Assembly (NCBI GenBank): GCA_964613745.1
Contig: CAZTJA010000001.1
Location: forward strand, 1-64,000
DNA from: CAZTJA01 sp964613745
Lineage (GTDB): Bacteria; Desulfobacterota; Desulfomonilia; Desulfomonilales; Desulfomonilaceae
DNA length: 64,000 bases
Direction: 5' to 3'
The translations under genes were made by a program, and so were the position numbers. Position 1 is the first letter of the stretch. Each line of letters begins with the position of its first letter. Of this stretch, positions 36,007 through 45,212 are shown piece by piece. Below the pieces are notes generated by a model that made no database searches, had not been told where the DNA came from, and saw only the letters and a program-made list of their open reading frames with translations.

Positions 36007-37186
36007 CTTGGAAACTCCTGGATATGGCTAGTCGCGCTTCGTTGATTACGGATTTTAGGGGGACTCCTTTTTTGACGGCGATGGATTTGCAATCATCATA
36101 CTCCGGGGTAATGCTCACAGGTTGACCATTTATTTCGGACACTTTGCATTTGATTTCACCGAAGATGGTGGAAATCTTTGAAAAACGTCTTCTTAATTTC
36201 TTTCTTCGTACGGTCTGAATGCGCAATCCTATCGTTGTTGTCTCTTCAAACAAAATCCTATTGATAGAATTTTCCGAATCCGATTGACACATCACTGTAA
36301 GTAGTGTTCCGGGGCGGTTTTTTTTCATCTGAACAGAAGTCAAATATACGTCTAGTGCCCCCGAACCGAAGAGTCTGTCCATAAGGTGATCGTAAATTTG
36401 AGGATTCATGTCGTCAATATTGGTTTCGATAATGAGTATCTGATCGGATTCAAATCCGGACTTTTCAGCCGATTCCCCAATGAAAACTCGGAGCAGATTC
36501 GGAACGTCGAAATCCGATGTGCCTGCGCCATATCCTGTGTTCGTGATGTTCATTATCGGCATAGCTCCGAACTCATCAGCCAGAGTCGTGAGTATAGCAG
36601 CCCCAGTGGGAGTCAGGCATTCTCCATTAATTCCCGATGTATATACCGGTTTTCCTTGGATTAGCTCCGCGGTTGCAGGTGCCGGAACAGGAAATATTCC
36701 ATGAGCACAATTCACGGTTCCGGACCCAACATTCATCGGTGAAACCGATATGTGATCGATGCCCAGAGATTCCAACCCAACACATGCTCCTACGACATCT
36801 ACGATCGAATCGATTGCTCCGACTTCGTGAAAATGAACCTCTTCCATGGATACGCCATGAATTTTAGCTTCTGCTAACGCCAGGGCTTTGAATATTCGAA
36901 TGCTGCTTTCCTGAACGTAAGAACTCAATTCACTTGATCCAATGATGGATTCTATATCCTTGAAATTTCGATGATGACGGCAACTACTTGGTTCTTCTTT
37001 CACGACGAATTTGGTGCCGCTTATCCCATTTTTGACGGTCTTGTGGGAGTAAAGTGATACCCCGTCGAGGGCAAGCTTCTCGATTTCTGTTCGTAAAATC
37101 TCGAGATCTAAACCCGCGTCCAAAAGAGAGCCGATTATCATGTCACCGGATGCACCGGCAAAGCAGTCAAAGTGAGCTGTTTTCAA
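35990..37186 (-). CDS. larC: Nickel-pincer cofactor biosynthesis protein LarC
   Basis: CTP-dependent nickel insertase (cyclometallase) that puts nickel into the pincer pyridinium nucleotide. It has 398 residues: N-terminal HFDCFAGASGDMIIGSLLDA, His-rich SCRHHRNFKDI (putative metal site), FHEVGAIDSIVDVVG, GIFPVPAPATAEL and the C-terminal domain from about 265 (IETNIDDMNPQIYDHLMDRL to the end). In Lactiplantibacillus plantarum LarC is made by a frameshift between larC1 and larC2; here it is one frame. It overlaps larE by ATGA. LarB and a LarA-type racemase are absent from the window. Confidence 0.91.
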   Translation of the reverse strand: MKTAHFDCFAGASGDMIIGSLLDAGLDLEILRTEIEKLALDGVSLYSHKTVKNGISGTKFVVKEEPSSCRHHRNFKDIESIIGSSELSSYVQESSIRIFKALALAEAKIHGVSMEEVHFHEVGAIDSIVDVVGACVGLESLGIDHISVSPMNVGSGTVNCAHGIFPVPAPATAELIQGKPVYTSGINGECLTPTGAAILTTLADEFGAMPIMNITNTGYGAGTSDFDVPNLLRVFIGESAEKSGFESDQILIIETNIDDMNPQIYDHLMDRLFGSGALDVYLTSVQMKKNRPGTLLTVMCQSDSENSINRILFEETTTIGLRIQTVRRKKLRRRFSKISTIFGEIKCKVSEINGQPVSITPEYDDCKSIAVKKGVPLKSVINEARLAISRSFQDENNS

Positions 37187-38028
37187 GTTTCTTCCTGAGA
37201 TGATGACGTAACACCGGGTAATGTTCTGTTGAGACTGCCCATGGAGTACCCTTCCAGGTCTAGCGTCACATAGTGATAACCGAGTGCACGAATTCGCTTG
37301 CTGATGACCTCGCGCAATTCAAGAATGTCTTTGAACATATTTCCAGGAATTTCTATCCTGGCAAGACTTCCATGATCACGAACTCTCAACTGACACTCAC
37401 CGATTAATTCTTTCAGTAAGGATTCCGCTGTTTCGATTTTCTTTAGGTTTTCTTCAGTAATAGGGATTCCATACGGGATGCGGGAAGCTAGGCATGCCGC
37501 CGCCGCTCTGTTCCATGTAGACAGGCCGAATTCACGTGAAATTTCCCGTATCTCCTCCTTTGTAAGTTCTGCTTCCAGAAGAGGGCTGCGAATACCAAGT
37601 TCTTTCCCCGCCTGCAAGCCTGGACGATAATCCTTGAAATCATCCGAATTTTGGCCGTCTATTACAAAAGGTAAATCTCTGGTTTCAGCCATTGCTTTTA
37701 ACAGGCCGAAACGATGCTTCTTACATACATAGCATCTGTCTGGAGAATTAGATGCAAAGTCAGGAAGCTCCAGTTCATTAACAGAAATAATAATATGCTC
37801 AATACCCACCTCAGCGGCAAGCTTTTTGGCATTTACTAACTCTTCGGTCGTGGTGAGATGCGAATCGCAAGTAACGGCGACAACATTTCCGTCTAATTCA
37901 TCCGCGGCCACATACAGCAGCAAGGAGCTGTCCGTTCCTCCCGAAAAAGCAATCAACACCTTTCCCATTTTCTTCAGAATTGCTCGGAGATTGTCCAGCT
38001 TTATCAAAGTTGAGCTATTAAGATTCAT
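37183..38028 (-). CDS. larE: Sulfur transferase LarE (PP-loop, nickel-pincer cofactor)
   Basis: ATP-dependent enzyme that adds sulfur to the pyridinium carboxylates of the cofactor precursor. It has 281 residues: PP-loop SGGTDS at 29-34, DGQNSDDFKDYRPG, and the W-N-R-x3-A-C-L-A-S-R region. Cysteines 99 and 102 (RCYVCKK) and Cys179 (ACLASR) are notable: LarE enzymes use either one sacrificial Cys near the CLASR position or three Cys that hold a [4Fe-4S] cluster, and this protein has a candidate set of three. Which mechanism applies is an inference. It is first gene of the larE-larC-moaD operon, divergent from hisS. Confidence 0.91.
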   Translation of the reverse strand: MNLNSSTLIKLDNLRAILKKMGKVLIAFSGGTDSSLLLYVAADELDGNVVAVTCDSHLTTTEELVNAKKLAAEVGIEHIIISVNELELPDFASNSPDRCYVCKKHRFGLLKAMAETRDLPFVIDGQNSDDFKDYRPGLQAGKELGIRSPLLEAELTKEEIREISREFGLSTWNRAAAACLASRIPYGIPITEENLKKIETAESLLKELIGECQLRVRDHGSLARIEIPGNMFKDILELREVISKRIRALGYHYVTLDLEGYSMGSLNRTLPGVTSSSQEET

Positions 38029-38114
38029 TAAGCTTACACCTGATTTGAGCTTTAATTGTGTTCCACACTAACTGCATTCTAATATGCAACCTCACGATAA
38101 CGCATGAATTCGAT

Positions 38115-38147
38115 AAGCTTGACCGGCAAGCTTAAATCTTATATAAA
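38115..38147 (+). promoter_or_regulatory. Promoter of hisS-aspS with a palindrome over the -35
   Basis: TTGACC (38119-38124), 17-base spacer, TATAAA (38142-38147). The -35 lies inside AAGCTTG-ACCGG-CAAGCTT (38115-38133), a perfect seven-base inverted repeat that could be an operator. Leader about 38 bases. Confidence 0.68.
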
Positions 38148-38191
38148 AAATAATTTACCATATACCGGCACGCGTTGCATTCTAACAGCCT

Positions 38192-39442
38192 ATGATAAAA
38201 TTAATTAAAGGTTTTCATGACATTCTACCCGATGAAACCCCGAAATGGGATTTCATAAGCTCTACGTCTGAAAGAGTACTCGAGCGTTTCGGGTTTCGCA
38301 AGATCATCACCCCTATAATGGAAAAAACAGAGCTTTTTCAGCGAGGTATAGGGGAGGTGACGGACATAGTTGAAAAGGAAATGTACACTTTCGAGGATCG
38401 TGGAGGCGATGTTCTCAGCCTGCGACCTGAGGCTACCGCAGGAATACTCCGGGCTATTGCCGAACATTCGCTGCTCCGAAAGGATCCCATTCTGAAAGTG
38501 TATACTATCGGTCCGATGTTTCGACGAGAAAGGCCGTCCAAAGGGCGTTACAGGCAATTTTTTCAGATAAATGCCGAGGTCCTCGGAGACGATTCGCCTC
38601 AGATGGATGCGGACACTATATCGGCCGCCTACACCATCATGAGTTCTATTGGGACCAAGAATCTCGTGATGGAGGTGAATTCCGTCGGATGCCGATCCTG
38701 CAGAAACGACTTCAAGCTTGCTCTTCGCAAATATTATGAACCATTTATCCCTAATTTGTGTGAAGACTGCAAGCGACGGATTGTAACAAATCCGATGCGA
38801 TTACTCGATTGCAAGGTGGATGAATGTTCGAGAATAGCTGTGAATGCTCCCATAATACTCGATTTCCTCGATGAGCCGTGCAGGGATCATTTTAGACAAG
38901 TGCAGCATTTTCTGGATCTGCTCAGGGTGCCGCACCGATTGGAACCCAGAATGGTTAGAGGTCTCGATTACTACACTCGGACGGCATTTGAGATCATCCA
39001 CGATGAATTAGGTCGTTCCAAAGCGGTAGGCGGTGGTGGGCGTTATGATAATCTCTTAGCCGAGATCGGCGGCCCGGACGTCTCTGGAATCGGATTTGCC
39101 ATTGGACTCGAACGGCTTGCTCTTGGACTTTCCAACGACGACGCTTTTTCGAAAAATCTGGATGTTTTTGTGGCAACCCTTGGCGAAAAGACTCAGTCCC
39201 AGGGTGTCGTGCTTGTAAATGAACTTCGCAGAGCCGGTTTGGCCGTCGAAACCCGATATCAGCGCGCAAGCCTAAAATCGCAGATGAAAACTGCCGATAA
39301 GTACAGAGCACGTTATGTGCTCATGCTGGGAGACGACGAGCTTGCTCGGAATGAAGTGACGGTTCGCAATATGCAAACCAAAGACCAGGTTTCCATTTCA
39401 TTAGATGATGTAATCAGTTATTTGCAAGGAGAGGATTCTTGA
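38192..39442 (+). CDS. hisS: Histidyl-tRNA synthetase
   Basis: Class II synthetase charging tRNA-His, 416 residues. Motif 2 region GPMFRRERPSKGRYRQFFQI, the histidine-A motifs LDYYTRTAFEI and GGGGRYDNL, and motif 3 GIGFAIGLERLA are present; the C-terminal anticodon domain follows (about 325 on). It overlaps aspS by four bases (TTGA), so the two synthetases form one operon, as in many bacteria. Confidence 0.97.
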   Translation: MIKLIKGFHDILPDETPKWDFISSTSERVLERFGFRKIITPIMEKTELFQRGIGEVTDIVEKEMYTFEDRGGDVLSLRPEATAGILRAIAEHSLLRKDPILKVYTIGPMFRRERPSKGRYRQFFQINAEVLGDDSPQMDADTISAAYTIMSSIGTKNLVMEVNSVGCRSCRNDFKLALRKYYEPFIPNLCEDCKRRIVTNPMRLLDCKVDECSRIAVNAPIILDFLDEPCRDHFRQVQHFLDLLRVPHRLEPRMVRGLDYYTRTAFEIIHDELGRSKAVGGGGRYDNLLAEIGGPDVSGIGFAIGLERLALGLSNDDAFSKNLDVFVATLGEKTQSQGVVLVNELRRAGLAVETRYQRASLKSQMKTADKYRARYVLMLGDDELARNEVTVRNMQTKDQVSISLDDVISYLQGEDS

Positions 39443-41232
39443 AGCTCGATACTCTTGACGGCTGGGAACGAACACATTTATCCACCGAAATCTCCGATTT
39501 ACAGGTGGGTGAAGAGGTTCTCGTAATGGGCTGGGTGTACAGACGTCGCGATCACGGCGGTGTGATTTTCATTGATTTGCGTGACCGAAATGGTCTTGTT
39601 CAATTAGTTTTCAATCCCGAACATTCGGAAGAATGCCACGCTAAAGCCCATGCGATCAGAGCGGAATGGGTTCTTGCGGCCAAAGGTAAGGTTCGGAGAC
39701 GACCGGAAGAATCGCTGAACCCCGACATTCCAACCGGAACCATAGAAATATTTGTCGATGAAGTAAAAATTCTCAATAAATCCGAAGCACCCCCTTTTCC
39801 GATAGACGACGAGCTGCCGCCAACGGATTCAATTCGATACAAATATAGATACCTGGATCTTAGGAGATTGTCAGGAACTCGTCAGAACCTCCTCGTGCGT
39901 CATAAAATTACCAGTTTAATGAGAGAATTCCTGAACTGTGAAGGATTCGTAGACATTGAAACTCCCTTCCTCACGGTCAGTACACCGGAAGGAGCACGAG
40001 ATTATCTGGTCCCGAGTCGCACAAATCCGGGCAGTTTTTTCGCACTCCCACAATCGCCTCAGATTTTCAAGCAGCTTTTGATGGTCGCGGGATTTGAAAG
40101 GTATTATCAGGTGGTGCGCTGTTTCCGGGATGAAGATTTGAGAGCCGATCGCCAGCCCGAATTTACTCAATTGGATCTGGAAACCTCATTTATAGAAGAA
40201 GATCGTTTATTCGACATTATAGAACGTATGCTCGAGAGGTTGTTTGCAGAGATTCTTGGAATTCAACTCAAGTTGCCTCTTCCCGCTTTATCCTACGACG
40301 AGGCGATGCGCAGATTCGGGCTCGATAAACCGGATATACGATTCGGCATGGAATTGAGCGATATTGGCGACATTGTTTCGAATACTGGTTTCGGAGTATT
40401 CAAATCGGCGATTGAAGCCGGTGGAATCGTTAAAGCTATGAAGGTCCATGACGGGGACCGATTGTCAAGAAAAGACCTAGATGATCTTCGGGATTTTGCA
40501 GCGGTTTATGGTGGAAAAGGTGTTGCATACACAAGAATAAAAAATGATGGTGAATGGCAATCGCCTATTGCCAAATTCCTAACCGATGAAGAGCGTTCTC
40601 TTATAAACTCGAGAGTTGAAGCCAAAACGGGCGATGTCATATTATTTGGGGCTGATACTTTCAAAGTAGTCAATGATGTATTAGGCAATCTCAGAAATCA
40701 CCTTGGTGAAAAGTTAGGTGAAATTCCAAAGGATAAGTTTGGACTTCTTTGGATAACGGAATTTCCAATGTTTGAGTATAATCCGGATGAACAACGCTAT
40801 CAGGCAATGCATCATCCGTTCACGTCTCCCCGAGAAGAAGATTTAGAACGTATTGAGTCCGATCCGGGGCAAGTAAAAGCCAGAGCGTACGATCTCGTGC
40901 TGAATGGAGCTGAAATTGGCGGCGGAAGCATGAGAATATACCGCACGGACGTACAGAAAAGCGTGTTCAATGCTCTCGGTATAGGAGAGGAAGAGGCGGA
41001 AGCGAAATTCGGGTTCCTCCTTGAGGCTCTTCAATACGGTGCACCACCACATGGTGGGATCGCATTAGGTTTGGACAGGTTAACGGCTATACTCGTAGGC
41101 TCAGAATCAATAAGAGAAGTAATTGCATTTCCGAAAACCCAGAAAGCACTTTGTCTTCTGACCGGAGCGCCTGCGCCGGTTTCTCCGGAGCAGCTTCGAG
41201 ACTTAGGAATCAGACTAACAAAACCGAAATAA
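39439..41232 (+). CDS. aspS: Aspartyl-tRNA synthetase
   Basis: Class II synthetase, 597 residues, bacterial type. N-terminal OB-fold anticodon domain (VMGWVYRRRDHGGVIFIDLR), motif 2 FRDEDLRADRQPEFTQLD, the bacterial GAD insertion (about 290-410), and motif 3 GGIALGLDRLTAIL. TTG 39439 overlaps the hisS stop, with GGAGAGGA upstream. Whether it also charges tRNA-Asn depends on the presence of GatCAB elsewhere and cannot be told here. Confidence 0.97.
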   Translation: MKLDTLDGWERTHLSTEISDLQVGEEVLVMGWVYRRRDHGGVIFIDLRDRNGLVQLVFNPEHSEECHAKAHAIRAEWVLAAKGKVRRRPEESLNPDIPTGTIEIFVDEVKILNKSEAPPFPIDDELPPTDSIRYKYRYLDLRRLSGTRQNLLVRHKITSLMREFLNCEGFVDIETPFLTVSTPEGARDYLVPSRTNPGSFFALPQSPQIFKQLLMVAGFERYYQVVRCFRDEDLRADRQPEFTQLDLETSFIEEDRLFDIIERMLERLFAEILGIQLKLPLPALSYDEAMRRFGLDKPDIRFGMELSDIGDIVSNTGFGVFKSAIEAGGIVKAMKVHDGDRLSRKDLDDLRDFAAVYGGKGVAYTRIKNDGEWQSPIAKFLTDEERSLINSRVEAKTGDVILFGADTFKVVNDVLGNLRNHLGEKLGEIPKDKFGLLWITEFPMFEYNPDEQRYQAMHHPFTSPREEDLERIESDPGQVKARAYDLVLNGAEIGGGSMRIYRTDVQKSVFNALGIGEEEAEAKFGFLLEALQYGAPPHGGIALGLDRLTAILVGSESIREVIAFPKTQKALCLLTGAPAPVSPEQLRDLGIRLTKPK

Positions 41233-41318
41233 ATTCGGAACCCCAATAAAGCAATAGGGCTGGTTAAGGCTGTGAATTCAGTCCAATACCGTTGTGCGCT
41301 GAACGAAGGAGAGCTGTA

Positions 41319-43214
41319 ATGGCAAGTTGGGACCCCAAAAAAGGAGTTCTGTACCACGAATTCAACAAATTCAATAAGGGTCGGTCCCTGAGAGAAGTTG
41401 AAAAACCGAATCTCTTAAGGAACATTTTCCCCTACAGCGAAGTTCCTAAGGTAGATTTTGACTTCGCTATTTTGCCGATAAATCCGGCGAGAAATTTTCT
41501 TATTACCGATACGACTTTCAGGGACGGCCAGCAGGCTCGACCGCCGTTCACCGTCGAACAGATTTCCGCCCTATTTGATTTTCTGCACAAGATGTCGGGA
41601 CCCCGGGGCATAATTCGGCAATCTGAGTTCTTTTTGTATACCAAGAAAGATCGGGAAGCAGTCGAAAAGTGCAGGGCAAAAGGTTACCAATACCCAGTCA
41701 TCACAGGCTGGATTAGAGCTCAGAAAAAGGATCTCGCAAACGTCAGAGCTATGGGGTTGTCTGAAACAGGAATTCTAACTTCGGTATCCGATTACCACAT
41801 ATTCCTTAAGATGGGGCTGGACCGGCGCAAAGCCATGGACAAGTACGTGGACATGGTGCGGGCAACACTGGAAAAGGGCATTATTCCTCGATGCCATTTT
41901 GAGGACATTACCCGTGCCGACATTTATGGGTTCTGTGTTCCTCTGGCTCAGAAACTCATGGATATTCGCGAAGAATCCGGTATGGACGTCAAGATTAGAC
42001 TTTGTGACACCATGGGCTTTGGGGTTACATATCCGGGTTCGGCATTGCCTCGCGGGGTTGGAAAGCTGGTGAGGGCGATGATTGACGATGCGAATGTTCC
42101 TGAAGACTTGCTGGAATGGCACGGCCACAATGATTTTCATAAAGGACTTTCCAACGCGGTTTACGCATGGTTGTATGGATGTTCCGCAGTCAACGGCACG
42201 CTCTTGGGTATCGGCGAGAGAACAGGCAACACCCCCATCGAAGCTCTCATGATTGAGTACATGTCCTTGCGAGGTCAGAGTGACGGTATGGACAGTTTGG
42301 CTATTACCGAAATGGCAAAGTACTTTGAAATGGAATTGAATTTTAATATTGCCGACAATTATCCATTGCTGGGGAAATCGTTCAATGCAACCAGTGCCGG
42401 GGTTCATGCAGACGGCGTACTAAAGAATGAAGAAATCTACAATATATTCGATACGACAAAGATCCTGGGTCGGCCTCCTGTTGTAAATATTACCGACAAA
42501 TCAGGTATGGCGGGCATTGCTCACTGGATAAACACGAAAGTCGAAGTGCCGCAAGAAGAGAAAGTGGATAAGAATCATCCGGCAATTCAAAAGATATACG
42601 ATATTATCATCGCTCAATATGACCACGGTCGGGTAACTTCCATGTCGGACAAAGAAATGATGGCACTCGTGAAGAAGTATATGCCGGAATTATTTATTTC
42701 CGATTGGGATCGAATGAAACTCATCGCCAGGGAAATGGGATTCAAAATCGTGGAGCAGTTCACTTTAAGTGCTGATATGAGATCAGGAAAAGTAAAAGAA
42801 ATGGAAAAGACCATGCAGGATTTCCTGATCAGATACCCGTTCATTCAGTATTGTTACGTTGTCAACATGGAAGGTAAGAAAATCACCGAAAACATCACGG
42901 ACATAACCGAAAAAGCAAAATATGTGGAATTCAAACCCAACGAGGATTTTTCCGATCGGCCGTGGTTTATAAAGCCTTTAAAGGATGGAAAAATTCATGT
43001 TGTCGGTCCCTTCACCTCGAGAATCACCGGTGCGATGTGCATCACCGTATCGGCACCCCTCAGAGATCCGAAGGACAAGATGATCGGGGTTTTCGGCGCC
43101 GACATTAAGCTTGAAGAATTGCTCAAAATAGAACGCGAACTCATGGAAGAGCATGGCATGGAATTTACGGAAAAAGATATTCGTCAGCTAACCAAAAAGT
43201 ACAGGGATGCGTAA
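41319..43214 (+). CDS. LeuA/HMGL-family acyltransferase with C-terminal Cache-like domain; (Re)-citrate synthase candidate
   Basis: 631 residues. The TIM-barrel N-terminal half has the HMGL/LeuA motifs: DTTFRDGQQ (64-72, Arg and Asp catalytic), WHGHNDF (268 and 270 His bind metal), and LLGIGERTGNTP. That family condenses acetyl-CoA with 2-oxo acids. Anaerobes without a normal citrate synthase use long LeuA-like (Re)-citrate synthases, described in Clostridium, Desulfovibrio and Syntrophus; the roughly 70-kDa size suits this one. After about residue 485 a domain with DRPWFIKPL and KMIGVFGADIKLEEL resembles a Cache ligand-binding domain, though the protein has no membrane segment. ATG 41319 follows AAGGAG. 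It could instead be a homocitrate or citramalate synthase. Confidence 0.72.
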   Translation: MASWDPKKGVLYHEFNKFNKGRSLREVEKPNLLRNIFPYSEVPKVDFDFAILPINPARNFLITDTTFRDGQQARPPFTVEQISALFDFLHKMSGPRGIIRQSEFFLYTKKDREAVEKCRAKGYQYPVITGWIRAQKKDLANVRAMGLSETGILTSVSDYHIFLKMGLDRRKAMDKYVDMVRATLEKGIIPRCHFEDITRADIYGFCVPLAQKLMDIREESGMDVKIRLCDTMGFGVTYPGSALPRGVGKLVRAMIDDANVPEDLLEWHGHNDFHKGLSNAVYAWLYGCSAVNGTLLGIGERTGNTPIEALMIEYMSLRGQSDGMDSLAITEMAKYFEMELNFNIADNYPLLGKSFNATSAGVHADGVLKNEEIYNIFDTTKILGRPPVVNITDKSGMAGIAHWINTKVEVPQEEKVDKNHPAIQKIYDIIIAQYDHGRVTSMSDKEMMALVKKYMPELFISDWDRMKLIAREMGFKIVEQFTLSADMRSGKVKEMEKTMQDFLIRYPFIQYCYVVNMEGKKITENITDITEKAKYVEFKPNEDFSDRPWFIKPLKDGKIHVVGPFTSRITGAMCITVSAPLRDPKDKMIGVFGADIKLEELLKIERELMEEHGMEFTEKDIRQLTKKYRDA

Positions 43215-43237
43215 TTAAGCTTCGGATAGAATCTGAG

Positions 43238-43263
43238 CCGTCATTACTATTGAGTAATGGCGG
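43238..43263. terminator. Hairpin between convergent genes
   Basis: CCGTCATTACT (43238-43248) pairs with AGTAATGGCGG (43253-43263) with one wobble, around ATTG. Poor T tract on either side; probable terminator for the (Re)-citrate-synthase candidate or dnaB. Confidence 0.5.
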
Positions 43264-43350
43264 TTGTACCCTCTTCAGACGGTAGGCAGCAGTAGTTTGG
43301 AACAGAATTGGACGGCTGAATGCAGTTAGTTCGGAGAATTGTATCGAGCT

Positions 43351-44736
43351 TTACACACCACTCGAGTACTTAGAAATTTCAGGAGGGTAATCTTCTCGTG
43401 AGGTATATTGCGTGAAGGTAGAAAACTGCGCATCAAATCTCACAAGTGCAGTGCCTATGGGCCCATTTCGGTGTTTCCCAAGAATAATTTCCGCTTCACC
43501 CTTTTTGGGATTGTCTTCACTCTTGTTGTAAACTTCGTCTCTATAAATAAAGATGATAAGGTCGGCGTCTTGTTCGATTGCTCCCGATTCCCTCAAATCA
43601 GCCATCTGCGGCCTCTTGTTTGGGCGCTCTTCCACTCTACGATTTAACTGAGACAGGGCAATCACGGGGACACTCAATTCTTTAGCAAGGGCTTTAAGGG
43701 ACCTGGAAATTTCTGAGATTGCCTGCTCGCGTGAATCCGACCGGCTCGCTGATCTCATGAGCTGTAAATAATCAACTATAATCAATCCGAGACCATGCTC
43801 TTTTTTCAAACGTCGAGCTTTGGCTCTCATCTCCAAAGTGGAAATTTGCGGAGTATCGTCAACGAAAAATGGAGCCGTAGAAATGGGACCGGATGCTCCG
43901 ATGAGCTTGCGCCAATCATCCTCGCGCAGCAAGCCGTTTCTGATGCTCTTCAGGTTTACTCTGGCTCTGGCGCATAATATTCTGAGAGCAATGGATTCTT
44001 TGCTCATTTCGAGAGAGAAAACGGCAGTTGGAATGTTTTCTTCAATTGCAGCATGCTGGGCGATATTGAGAGCAAAAGATGTCTTGCCCATAGAAGGTCT
44101 GCCGGCAATAATGACGAGATCGGATTTTTGAAATCCGGCGGTGAGCGAATCTAAATCGGCAAAACCCGAAGAGACTCCCGTTACCCCGATCTTGCCTTGA
44201 TATACGGCATCGATGGTCTTCATCGCATCCATCATCAGAGATTCTGCGTCGATGAAGCCGCTTTGAATGCGCTCGTTACCTACTTGAAATATCAAGCGCT
44301 CCGCTTCATCAATCCATTCATCAATGCTCGCGTGATCTTCATAGCATTGCCGAGCTATTTCGTTGCTGGCGTTGATCAAGCGTCGCAAAACCGCTTTTTC
44401 TCTGATCAGCATGGCATAATGAAGTGCATGAGCGGCCGTAGGCACTGCATCTACCAATTCGGTCAAATAGGCGGGTCCGCCTGCGACTTCGAGAGTTCCT
44501 GCTTGTTTGAGGGCGGCGGTCAGTGTGACCCAATCAACTGGCTCATTTTTTTCAGACAGATGTAGAATGGCACTGAATATGTGGCGGTGTGGTTCTCGGT
44601 AGAAATCGTCGGGAGACAGCACTGCCATAACTTTCGGCAGTGCGTCATTATCGATAAGGAGGCCGCCGATTAAGGCTCTTTCTCCTTCAACGAACTGGGG
44701 GGGTAATCGTACTGGACTATTGCTTGCCTGCGGCAT
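43351..44736 (-). CDS. dnaB: Replicative DNA helicase DnaB
   Basis: Hexameric helicase of the replication fork, 461 residues. N-terminal DnaB domain (LPPQFVEGERALIGGLLIDN to about 110), linker, and RecA-like core with Walker A GRPSMGKTSFALN and GLGLIIVDYLQLM as Walker B; DnaB motif ALSQLNRRVEERPNKRPQMA follows. Its start lies 20 bases inside the end of rplI, so it is read from the rpsF-rpsR-rplI message. This gene order is common in bacteria. Confidence 0.97.
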   Translation of the reverse strand: MPQASNSPVRLPPQFVEGERALIGGLLIDNDALPKVMAVLSPDDFYREPHRHIFSAILHLSEKNEPVDWVTLTAALKQAGTLEVAGGPAYLTELVDAVPTAAHALHYAMLIREKAVLRRLINASNEIARQCYEDHASIDEWIDEAERLIFQVGNERIQSGFIDAESLMMDAMKTIDAVYQGKIGVTGVSSGFADLDSLTAGFQKSDLVIIAGRPSMGKTSFALNIAQHAAIEENIPTAVFSLEMSKESIALRILCARARVNLKSIRNGLLREDDWRKLIGASGPISTAPFFVDDTPQISTLEMRAKARRLKKEHGLGLIIVDYLQLMRSASRSDSREQAISEISRSLKALAKELSVPVIALSQLNRRVEERPNKRPQMADLRESGAIEQDADLIIFIYRDEVYNKSEDNPKKGEAEIILGKHRNGPIGTALVRFDAQFSTFTQYTSREDYPPEISKYSSGV

Positions 44737-45190
44737 CTCCAGATTCCTCGGCTTGCACGATTATTTTAATCTTAGCCGTTACCTCCGGATGCAGTTTTAT
44801 TCCTGCCTCGAATTCCCCCAACTTTTTGATGGGTTCACTCAAGACGATCTTTTTTCTGTCGATTTCAAAGCCTTTAAGTTCTAGGGCTTCTGAAATATCG
44901 GTATTGGTTACCGAACCAAAGAGCTTTGCATCTTGGTCGCGGGATTTACGATCAAAAACAAGATTGACCTCGGACAATTTCTGAGCCTGAATTTCTGCGG
45001 CGCTCTTTGCTTTTGCGAGTTTCTTTTGCTTCGCTTCTATGAGTCCTTTATAAAAATTCAGATTTTTGTTCGTAGCCGGACAGGCAAGTTTTCTGGGTAA
45101 CAGGTAATTTCTTGCATATCCGTCTTTAACCTTAACTGTTTGACCAACGGTGCCCAGATCATCCAAATGTTCCAGAAGTATTACATTCAT
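44717..45190 (-). CDS. rplI: Large-subunit ribosomal protein L9
   Basis: 157 residues: N-terminal domain MNVILLEHLDDLGTVGQTVK, VKDGYARNYLLPRKLA, the long connecting helix (NKNLNFYKGLIEAKQKKLAK), and the C-terminal domain with LFGSVTNTDISEAL. Slightly longer than usual through a short polar tail. It overlaps dnaB by 20 bases. Confidence 0.97.
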   Translation of the reverse strand: MNVILLEHLDDLGTVGQTVKVKDGYARNYLLPRKLACPATNKNLNFYKGLIEAKQKKLAKAKSAAEIQAQKLSEVNLVFDRKSRDQDAKLFGSVTNTDISEALELKGFEIDRKKIVLSEPIKKLGEFEAGIKLHPEVTAKIKIIVQAEESGDAAGKQ

Positions 45191-45212
45191 GTCGAAAACT
45201 CCTCTGAAAAAA

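Noticed and set aside
35990..37186. LarC as a frameshifted pair (LarC1/LarC2) needing programmed frameshifting
   Set aside because: The whole protein of 398 codons is open in one frame, with both the N-terminal and C-terminal domains, so no frameshift is needed here.
41775..42407. 210-codon open frame on the minus strand inside the (Re)-citrate-synthase candidate
   Set aside because: Exactly antisense to a conserved, motif-bearing gene; composition is His/Asn/Pro-rich and protein-like features are absent.
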